The notes beneath the pieces are model-generated. The model made no database searches, had not been told where the DNA came from, and saw nothing but the letters and a program-made list of their open reading frames with translations. Positions 56,121-64,000 of a DNA stretch of 64,000 bases are shown here, piece after piece. How positions within the stretch are numbered: position 1 is the first letter of the stretch; every line of letters starts with the position of its first letter. The stretch lies in contig JAKJXP020000067.1 of NCBI GenBank assembly GCA_022225965.2, positions 62,001-126,000 of the forward strand, written 5' to 3'. The stretch is from Diatrype stigma. Its lineage: Eukaryota; Ascomycota; Sordariomycetes; Xylariales; Diatrypaceae. A program made the translations under genes and the position numbers.

Positions 56121-58174
56121 GACCAATAACGTATAGTTGACCGTTGAAGATGTGTTGGTAGTGGCTGACTTATCTAGGCCTGGTCTGGGTTCAGCATCTC
56201 ATATTAATGCAATGAAGTCGGAAGTTAGCTTACCGATAACGTTTTATAATATACACCCGAATGTCGTTTTTGAGGTCAACGATAACTGTGAGAGTGATGG
56301 TAGGTGGTTATTTGGAAATGAGGATAGTCTTTCGATAATCCTAACTTCTTCAGACTGTAAACAGGAAAGTGGAAGGCTCTGGCTGTTTAGGAAACTTGTG
56401 TTAAAAGACTCCGTGATGTGTTGCTGTAATATGTAGATGAAGGCAGGCCACTAGTTGTGCCTGCCAGCTAAATGGTTTAATCTCTTGTCCACTATCACTC
56501 GCATATGAATTGCGAATAGAGGGAAGGGTCCTTGTAGGCCTTTTTTAGTTTTTTTATAAAGCTATAGCTGGATCAAGCTGTGCATAGAAAGGTAGCCTGT
56601 GGTGACCATTATCAACAAAAGGAGAAGCTGGCAACACCTCGATATTGGAGATGGTGAGTTCCTTCCCAACTTAGGCGTCACCTAACTTCTATCATGTGTC
56701 TATCAGGAACACTGAACAGACCAGTTACTGAATTCAACTTCACATAGATGATCATATTCCACGAAGCCTAGGGAGACATCCGCAGTTAGTTCGCATGAGC
56801 AGTAGTACCTTCTGAGGATATTAGCAATATGACCTGGAGGAGAAAACTATGGAAGGTAGCAAGCTACTCCAGATACCTTCCTTCAACTACTCAATTGCCA
56901 ACAGATAAACAGCGAGAAGATTTGGATGTGTTGAAAAATGAGAGCATGTCTGCTGCCAATGTTCGGACTACTTCAACAATAAATACAGTTAACCGCCGTC
57001 TCAATGATGACAATTATAAGACATTACGTCCAACCTGCAATAGTAGTGATAAAGTCATTTCTAATTACTATGTATCAGGTACGCTGTGTCTGTTACGCAT
57101 GATATACCGTAGTTCGCAACTGATATGTCGCATTCAGCAGATCACAGGTAGGGAAGAATTCGGATACAGATTTTGTCATATAGAAGAAAAGAAGCGATCT
57201 CTAGTCTAAGGAGCGGAAGAGCTCTCTATATACAGTATGCCAAGCCACTAAGTGCAGATCACCTGGTTATGTAATCTAAGCTCTCCTATGTAGCCCCTAT
57301 ATCGCGACATGATACGCATCCCCTATCATCTGGATGGTAATATAAGCATTGCTGATATCCGGGCCACTGTAAGGAGGCCAAACCGCCTATTAATTATGGT
57401 ACATAATCAGAAGCACGATACTTACTACCTACTCGGCTTATCCTGCCTGTAGCACATATGATGACGGGTGGTTCAACTTCCACTTGCGCTTGTTGCGGGC
57501 CTAGGTGACGACGATATAGTTATGGTTCGCCTCACACATAACGGAACAGTGCCTTCATTCAAGGTAAGTTAGATCATATGAGACTCAACTTACACTTCAT
57601 TCGGCGACCTCCGCTCAATGCTGATCGCTGTTCGCGTCGAATGCGCATAAATTATGTAGTCATTAATACCTGTCAGACAGAAGGAGTTGCCGCGCCACTG
57701 TGGTTCTAATCTGTGCTGTTAGCGCATATCAAAACCTATCACGTCCGCGGCACTTAGACCCCGGTTCCTTCCAAAGTGACTAGTAACACCCAGCGGTTAC
57801 CCTATCAAAGCCAACATTATTGGAGAGTCCATTGTGTCAAATGAGCAGCTGGCTGCATGCTATGAGTTTCAGATCGGTTCATGGCAAGAGGCGGACTGAA
57901 GAACCAGAGATGGTTCGGTATCAGGATCGTGTGTAATGGTATGATCAATCTGAATACGGTGCTGGCGGAGATGGGTCAGCCTCTGACGTGAAACGAGCTC
58001 GACGAATAAAGGGACCGGGTGGACTTACTTTTACAAACAGGCCCAGTTCCTCCCACATCCCAACCGTACGTAGTTCATCTTTTTCGTACGCTCCCCGCAG
58101 CGACCTCAGTATGAAGGTGCCGCATAGAGTTCATCTGATCCTGAACACTTGTGTATCCGATCATTCCCTAGAAA
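56121..58174. other. AT-rich intergenic region, 2 kb
   Basis: No supported gene. A 126-codon frame at 56829-57209 (plus) is AT-rich in codon use, lacks any motif and may be chance or a relic. No RNA gene is seen. Confidence 0.4.
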
Positions 58175-59505
58175 TTAAGCAATCAAGTCCGCCACGTTCA
58201 TCGGCATTTCGTCGATCTGGGTTGAGTAGTACACTAGGGAGCGATTGTTAGTCAGGGCGGATCCAGACAATGAGGTGGTAGATAGTAGTAACATACGTTC
58301 GATATCTCTGAGAATGCGGACATCCTCGCTGGTAACAAAGTTGATGGCCACACCCTTGCGACCGAACCGACCGCTGCGGCCAATGCGGTGGATGTAGTTC
58401 TCACGGTTGCTCGGCAGATCGTAGTTGATAACCAGACTGACCTGCTGAACGTCGATACCACGGGCCCAGACGTCGGTCGAGATGAGCACACGGCTGTTAC
58501 CCTGTCTGAAATCTTGCATAATGCTGTCTCGCTCTTTCTGGGGCATATCGCCGTGCATGCTGCTCACGGTGAAGTTGGCCTCACGCATTTTGTCGGTAAG
58601 CCAGTCCACCTTTCGTCTCGTGTTGCAGAAGATGACGGCTTGCGTGATGGTTAGGGTGTCGTAGAGATCGCAAAGCGTGTCGAACTTCCAGTCCTCCTTC
58701 TCGACAGCAATGAAGTACTGCTTCAGGCCTTCCAGCGTCAACTCGTCACGCTTGACCAGGATGCGCACGGGGTCGGTCATGAACTTGGTCGTCATGTCCA
58801 GGACATCATAGGGGAGGGTAGCGGATACGACCACGACTTGGGTCGCAGGCGGCAGATATCGGTAGACGTCGTAGATCTGCTCGCGGAACCCCTGGTTCAG
58901 CAGCTCGTCGGCCTCGTCGAGGACGAGCATCTTGATGTGGCGGGTGCGCAGGTGGCGGCGGCGGATCATGTCGGCGACGCGACCGGGGGTTCCCGAGACG
59001 ATGTGCTGGCCGTAGTCGAGCTTCCGGATGTCCTCTCCGACGTTGGTGCCGCCGATGCAGGCGTGGCATTGCACGTTCATATAGTCGCCGAGCGCCATGA
59101 CGACGGACTGGATCTGGGTAGCCAATTCCCGGGTTGGGGAAAGCACGAGGGCCTGGGTCTCGCGCACGGCGGTGTCGATGACCTGCAGCATCGAGATGGA
59201 GAAGGTGGCGGTCTTGCCCGTACCGGACTGGGCTTGGGCGATGGTGTCGCGTCCCTTGCAGATCTGGACAATGGCTCGGGACTGGACGGCGGAGGGCGAT
59301 TCATAGCCGTAAGCGTAGATTCCTCGAAGGAGATTCTCTGCAAATGGCGCGTTAATTACATTTGCGACGGATGCATACAACATAATCTGCGGATTCGCTC
59401 ACCTTTCAAGGACATGGCTTCGAATGTAGGGTGCACCGTGACCTCTTTGGAAGTGGAAAACTCCATCTTCTCGTCGGCGCGACGATCAATGCCGCCTTCA
59501 GCCAT
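58175..59505 (-). CDS. FAL1: DEAD-box RNA helicase FAL1 (eIF4A3-like)
   Basis: Three exons: 59505-59403, 59337-58297 and 58233-58175, 400 aa, the family length. All helicase motifs are intact in order: the Q-motif region [25 protein letters not shown] (Walker A), [33 protein letters not shown] (DEAD), [31 protein letters not shown] and [13 protein letters not shown]. The last exon restores the near-universal eIF4A-family end [17 protein letters not shown]. The protein is closer to eIF4A3/FAL1 than to translation eIF4A ([19 protein letters not shown]). It acts in 18S rRNA maturation in yeast and in the exon-junction complex in other eukaryotes; which applies here is not visible. It is divergent from the SF3a60 gene, with 534 bp between start codons. 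Confidence 0.95.
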
Positions 59506-60039
59506 GTTGTCGGTAGTTGATAGACCTTCCCAATTCGTGCTATTCTATGATATGTCTCGTAGAAGGGTCGTTTGATGATGAAATACGTGAAGTTAATAAA
59601 GCGAATGGATTGGGGATATTGAAAGGCAAGACTGATGGGGCCGATGATTGACGGTTGAAGGCTGAAGGTCGAAGCTGCGAAGAAATAAAGTGGATACTAG
59701 GTACTTCCTACCTCTAACTACCTAGGTAGCTCAAGTGGCTGAACTAGTTGGATTCGATCCCTGCAAATGCGGCAAAACGGAGTAAAGTGGAACAGGTGTG
59801 GCTAATGAAACCTGGGGCCTGCAGTCAGGATGCCAATTGGTCAAGGGAAATTCTAGGTCGAGGCTTCCGAATTTCTGGCGATTGCATTCAGCCTCATCAA
59901 TTCAACAAACTCAAGCTCTACAGCAATTCTTTCTTCAATCTCTCATATTCGATAATCGCAAGCCGCTTTCGGCACTTTTGTAAGACAATCGCGAACACTG
60001 TTTAATCGATAATATATACAACACCACCGACAAGCTAGG
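59506..60039. promoter_or_regulatory. Divergent promoter between FAL1 and SF3a60 genes
   Basis: A 534-bp spacer shared by two RNA-processing genes. It includes CCTAGGTAGCT words at 59695-59735. No coding frame is supported. Confidence 0.45.
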
Positions 60040-61717
60040 ATGATTCTAGAAGAACAGAGGTTCCTCCACGAGGACCTCGAGCGCCTCGAGCAGGGCATTG
60101 CTGACCGCATTGGCGAGGAACCACGACACGTAAGTGGAAGATAAGAAGATCCCTGCTTGAAATTCCCTCTTCCTACTCTCCCTACCCCCACAGCTAACAT
60201 CATTGGTAAAACAGATTCGAGATCGCTTGACGCGCGACCACCAGATAGCACAGTTCCTCGATCGGATAGCGTCGCAGTCCAGTAAGCTGCTCGAAATCTA
60301 CCGCGATGGCGACGGGTCGCGGTCACGCGAGATCCAGCAGATCGGCACGGGCGACCCGATGGAGGAGTTCTACCGGCAGCTGGGCGACACGAAGAGCTTC
60401 CACGCGCGGTATCCGAACGAGCCGGTGGAAAACCTGGAGCGGGCGTACCGGCCCAAGCGCGGCGTCGACGCGGCCGATCCGTTCGGCGGCATCGTGGACT
60501 CCATGTTCACGGGCGAGGAGGCGCTCGGCCGCTTCTTCGACCTGCACACGTGCCACGAGCTATACCTGAACCTGCCGAACGCGCGGCGGCTCAGCTACCT
60601 GCAGTACCTGGAGCTGTTCGACAACTTCGCGCCGGGGACCGGCACCACCGGCAGTGCCGGCACGGCCGGCAGCAGCGGGCTCAAGCGCGCCGAGAAGCTG
60701 ACCGACCAGTACTTCCAGTACGTGGGCCAGCTGGCCGGCGACCTCGAGTCCTTCATGCGCCGCACGCGGCCGCTCGAGAACGTCGACAAGGTGCTGGCCG
60801 ACTTCGACCGCGAGTTCGACGCCGCCTGGGAGCGCGACGAGATCCTCGACTGGAAGCAGGAGAGCGGCAGCACCAGCGCGACGCTCCAGCAGGCCTCGTC
60901 GCCCGACGCCGTGTGGTGCGGCGCCTGCGAGAAGGAGTTCAAGAACCGGAACGTCTACGAGGGCCACCTGTCGGGAAAGAAGCACAAGCGCGCGGCGGCG
61001 GAGAAGGAGCAGGCGGGGGAGTCGGCGGAGAGCAACGGCGCGTCGTCGACAGGCGCCAATGGAGCGCCGTCCGCCACCCGGCTGAAGGAGCGCGCCATCG
61101 CGGAGCGCGAGTTCCGCGTCAAGCGGCTGGCGAGGGCCATGAGCACGGAGCGCAGCGACACGCGGGTGAACGTGGAGCGGAAGCAGGGCATGACGGAGCG
61201 CGAGCGGCAACAGGAGCTCGAGAACCTGTTCAGCGCGAGCAGCGGGCCGGCGCACGGGGCCGGGGCCGGGGGCCGAGGGGGCGGCGGGGAGGACGGCGAG
61301 GAAGGGTCGGACGACGACGACGACGACGACCGGATCCACAACCCGCTGAAGCTGCCGCTGGCGTGGGACGGGAAGCCGATCCCGTTCTGGCTGTACAAGC
61401 TGCACGGGCTGGGCGTGGAGTTCCCGTGCGAGGTGTGCGGCAACTTCGTCTACATGGGGCGGCGGGCGTTCGACAAGCACTTCAACGAGGCGCGGCACAT
61501 CTACGGGCTCAAGTGCCTCGGCATCACCAACACGTCGCTCTTCCGCGACATCACGCGCATCGACGAGGCCCTGCGCCTCTGGGACAAGATCCAGAAGGAC
61601 CGCCGCCGCCGCGACCGCGTCGACGACGGCGGCACCGTCGTCCAGATGGAGGACGCCGAGGGCAACGTCATGCCCGAGAAGGTCTACTACGACCTGCAGA
61701 AGCAGGGCCTGCTCTGA
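60040..61717 (+). CDS. Splicing factor SF3a subunit 3 (SF3a60/PRP9)
   Basis: Two exons, 60040-60129 and 60215-61717, encode 530 aa. The N-terminus MILEEQRFLHEDLERLEQGI matches the SF3a60 start that contacts U2 snRNP. FDLHTCHELYLNLPN and SYLQYLELFDNF follow, as in the family. Two zinc fingers are visible: WCGACEKEFKNRNVYEGHLS with GKKH (about residues 290-312) and the C-terminal FPCEVCGNFVYMGRRAFDKH with its second His (about 440-465), followed by HIYGLKCLGITNTSLFRDIT, the most conserved block. Between them lies a low-complexity Gly/Asp stretch (poly-Asp near 405). It is part of the U2 snRNP and is needed for prespliceosome assembly. The very high GC produces long open frames in the other strands and frames (for example 60550-61791 and 60560-61738), which are shadows. 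Confidence 0.95.
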
Positions 61718-61993
61718 TGGCATGCGTCTGCTGTGCATGTGTGTATACTATTTTTTTTTTTTTTCGCTTTCACATAATAAGCATACGATAGGTGGATAGG
61801 CTGTCGGTTGCAATTGCGCATCACGCTGGCGTCGGGGGGTTGTCCGTGCGAACATCTGGTAGTTCTGTTATACTCTGCAAAATACCTCAATGAGCCAACC
61901 TGGGCGAGATGGCAAAGGTTCACTAAAAAAGGTTCACTGCAATTCTATGTAGTCTTGACAAATCGAGTCTGTGTAGTTGGTCCCTATACGCCG

Positions 61994-64000
61994 TCACTCA
62001 TCATAATGGCAAAGCACCTCGAAACTCTCTCGTAATCGAACTGCTGTTTCACCTTCGAATATGCCAGCCGGGCTTGAGTAAAGTGGCTCATGAAACCGGC
62101 TTTTCGAACTGATCCAGAGCTGTTCTGCTATAGTAGCTTCCACGTATTGCCTCGCCTTGCTCTCTTTCGGATTAGGCACTTTCCAGGCATATCGTTCAGA
62201 AGACGGGGAACGCGGGGGTCTCAGCACAACGCAACGAATAACCCCTTTCAGGTTGGCTTCCTGGATTTCTTCCGTGTCAGTTACTAGTTGACGAAGGTCT
62301 ATATACGCCCTTGCAGGCATTTCGAAAATGGCGCAACAGTCAGATGTCTCCAGGGGGTAATGACACTCATACGGACGTAATTGTATGTCGCTTCCGAAGT
62401 ACGCGACGACAAAATAAATTGGTTGGTTCCAATCGACTCCACGCTGACTGAAGTCGCTGAGACAGTCCAACACATGTGACTGTAGTTCCCTCTTTTGCTT
62501 CCCAGTAATCATGCTGTTTGTAGGAAAAGGGATGGATGCTAGGAATGCGGAAAGAGGGGTTTCTTTCAGCGAAAATGACCCAAGTCTGTGTTTCCGCGAC
62601 AATGCAATACTGTCTACACCGGCACCTAGCAGCCATTTTATCGTCAATATTCGCCGAGTCGTGGATCGCAGCCAAAGATCGGTATTGCTTAATCTGTTCT
62701 CGGCGTTCGTGAGAGTGCGGAACTCGAAGTCACATCGAGTAAAGGCGTGTCTTGCTGCGCAGTATAATGATTCCACTTTCTCCTGAGAGGGAAGCGACTC
62801 AAACTGACTGCTTAGAGCCTGGAAGAAACTCAAACTGCCATGGTAAGCAGCAGGTTCGAAGAAATCGAAATCTCGCAGTAATGTATCGTCTTCTGAACGC
62901 TGAGACTGCATAAGGTTCTTGAAGTCCATCAACAAGTCCGCTTCTTCAATCATGCTTATGTAGCCCGCGCAGGCTAGTTGGAAAATTTCAACATTGTATA
63001 GATGAACCGCGAATCTGGGGTCAGGGCCGTTCACTCCTGCCATGGACGGGTACATATGCCTTCTGACGGAAACGTAACACGTCTGCTTAAAAGCATCTGT
63101 AATCCCAAGCAATATTTCTTTTGTCGATGTTGAGTTCGAAAGCAGTAATATCTCGCGTCCGTCCGTTGTACCGAGGAGGAATTCTTGTACAGAGCGGTGT
63201 ATGAAGTTAACACTGGTACTATCGTATTGAAATGGAAATCCTGGAAGGGGTATTCGTTTTATCTCAAGTAGGCCCATACTTCTAGCGAAAAGCCATATCT
63301 CATACTCCCGAGTTATACGAATCACGTCGGTGTCTGATATCCCTCGGGTCTCGTTCAATGCTAGTACTTCAGAACGGAGGTTCACATGCGTTCCAAAAAC
63401 ATAACACATTACAGACTGCGCACGGAATGCTCCGTCTCCCACATATAAAGCATGCCACAGTAGCCGAGAAGTCTCTTCCCTGTAATGCTGCCGGTCGGTA
63501 TCTTGCCTGTGCAACATCTGTCGGAATAACCCATAGAGGTCAGGCGCCAGTGCTTCAGTTCTCTCGTAGAGGGTTCCCCAAGTGTCTCCATTCATGATAC
63601 CACGAACGATACTTCGGATCGCCAACGCAACCCAGAGGAATACCCCTGACGCTTTCCAAACAAGTGCTCTGACTACACCGTGGTAGGCGTCTCGATCGCT
63701 CTGAAGGGAGTTTTTATATGGTGCTAGTTGTTGCTTGATGTATAGCTCAATCGCGGACTGAGTGAGACTTTCTGTCCGCAAATGGGGATACGCATACAAG
63801 CGCACAGCGCGTCTGAAGATGTTTTCATGGCGACTCGACACACAAATCTTCACATTTGGAAGGCCACCGAGGATATTCAGTAATTCGATCGTTGAGGCTT
63901 GTTCGTCCGCTGGGACTTCATCAAGGCCGTCAAGAAAGAGGCAGAAAGCTGATGAGTTGTCGTCCGTGTGTAGAGCCTCTAAAAGAGTTTCTCTGAGGTC
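61994..64000 (-). CDS. NACHT-type STAND protein, C-terminal part (5' end outside window)
   Basis: The frame is open from the right edge to the stop at 61994 without introns, at least 668 aa. The first visible residues include FCLFLDGLDEVPADE, the Walker B-like block with acidic residues typical of NACHT NTPases. VKICVSSRHENIF (sensor-like SSR) follows, then the helical stretch VRLYAYPHLRTESLTQSAIE and RALVWKASGVFLWVALAIRS, all found in fungal NACHT proteins annotated as NLR-like. The rest (about 450 residues) has no WD, ankyrin or TPR repeats that I can see, in contrast to many NLRs; FIHRSVQEFL is the winged-helix-like block found after NACHT. The P-loop lies outside the window. Such proteins act in non-self recognition and programmed death; a role for this one is inference. 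Confidence 0.85.
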   Translation of the reverse strand, partial: DLRETLLEALHTDDNSSAFCLFLDGLDEVPADEQASTIELLNILGGLPNVKICVSSRHENIFRRAVRLYAYPHLRTESLTQSAIELYIKQQLAPYKNSLQSDRDAYHGVVRALVWKASGVFLWVALAIRSIVRGIMNGDTWGTLYERTEALAPDLYGLFRQMLHRQDTDRQHYREETSRLLWHALYVGDGAFRAQSVMCYVFGTHVNLRSEVLALNETRGISDTDVIRITREYEIWLFARSMGLLEIKRIPLPGFPFQYDSTSVNFIHRSVQEFLLGTTDGREILLLSNSTSTKEILLGITDAFKQTCYVSVRRHMYPSMAGVNGPDPRFAVHLYNVEIFQLACAGYISMIEEADLLMDFKNLMQSQRSEDDTLLRDFDFFEPAAYHGSLSFFQALSSQFESLPSQEKVESLYCAARHAFTRCDFEFRTLTNAENRLSNTDLWLRSTTRRILTIKWLLGAGVDSIALSRKHRLGSFSLKETPLSAFLASIPFPTNSMITGKQKRELQSHVLDCLSDFSQRGVDWNQPIYFVVAYFGSDIQLRPYECHYPLETSDCCAIFEMPARAYIDLRQLVTDTEEIQEANLKGVIRCVVLRPPRSPSSERYAWKVPNPKESKARQYVEATIAEQLWISSKSRFHEPLYSSPAGIFEGETAVRLRESFEVLCHYDE

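Noticed and set aside
56829..57209. 126-codon plus-strand frame in AT-rich DNA
   Set aside because: No motif, AT-driven composition; chance or relic.
59720..59765. tRNA-like A-box and B-box words (TAGCTCAAGTGG, GGATTCGATCC)
   Set aside because: The boxes are only about 24 bp apart, too close for a tRNA, and no acceptor stem pairs around them.
60550..61791. 413-codon frame and a 392-codon antisense frame over SF3a60
   Set aside because: Both are Arg/Gly or Leu/Val-rich shadows; the SF3a60 frame has both zinc fingers and the conserved blocks.
1..64000. CRISPR arrays, bacterial operons, ribosome binding sites, rRNA
   Set aside because: The window is eukaryotic; no regular repeat-spacer array and no rRNA-like sequence were seen.

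Overview
The window comes from a filamentous ascomycete (Pezizomycotina, probably Sordariomycetes; the order is inference). The evidence is short spliced introns of about 45-140 nt with GT(A/G)AGT-like donors and CTAAC/CTGAC branch points, spacious intergenic DNA rich in CCTAGGTA/ACCTAC words, and fungal-specific families (Pth11-type receptor, FAL1, ALB1, DUF2293, NACHT/STAND protein). Exon structures were built by hand; apart from the two genes cut by the window edges and the broken oxidase, every spliced model keeps an open frame.

Layout. 0-4 kb: the C-terminal end of an NAD kinase and a large UBC-domain protein with a cysteine-rich front half. 5.8-17.9 kb: the notable locus, a mycosporine gene cluster. 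A desmethyl-4-deoxygadusol synthase-like gene (MysA type) is divergently paired with a catechol-O-methyltransferase-like gene. A MysC-type ATP-grasp ligase follows, and an NRPS-like adenylation-thiolation-REDUCTASE (A-T-R) enzyme sits on the other side. A small hydrophilic protein gene lies inside the locus. 18.6-23.4 kb: a Nudix ADP-ribose pyrophosphatase, a broken berberine-bridge-type FAD oxidase and a small secreted protein. 23.4-26 kb: a gene-poor block with an (AT)n tract and a perfect 27-bp inverted repeat. 26-36.5 kb: cytochrome P450, GMC oxidoreductase, Pth11-like membrane receptor and 14-TM-type MFS exporter, an accessory set with no visible backbone enzyme. 38-64 kb: mainly core genes (ALB1-like, DUF2293, GTP cyclohydrolase I, TAF11, FAL1/eIF4A3, SF3a60/PRP9) with a GH28 enzyme, a secreted lysozyme-like protein and a zinc alcohol dehydrogenase between them. 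A NACHT-type protein runs off the right edge.

How the cluster probably works. The DDGS homologue would convert sedoheptulose 7-phosphate to desmethyl-4-deoxygadusol. The methyltransferase would give 4-deoxygadusol. The ATP-grasp enzyme would attach one amino acid, giving an oxo-mycosporine. Known fungal mycosporines often carry an amino ALCOHOL side chain (serinol, glutaminol, glutamicol). An A-T-R enzyme that activates a carboxylate lacking a free alpha-amine and releases it reductively is a natural candidate for that step. This last link is inference and is the main hypothesis of this annotation.
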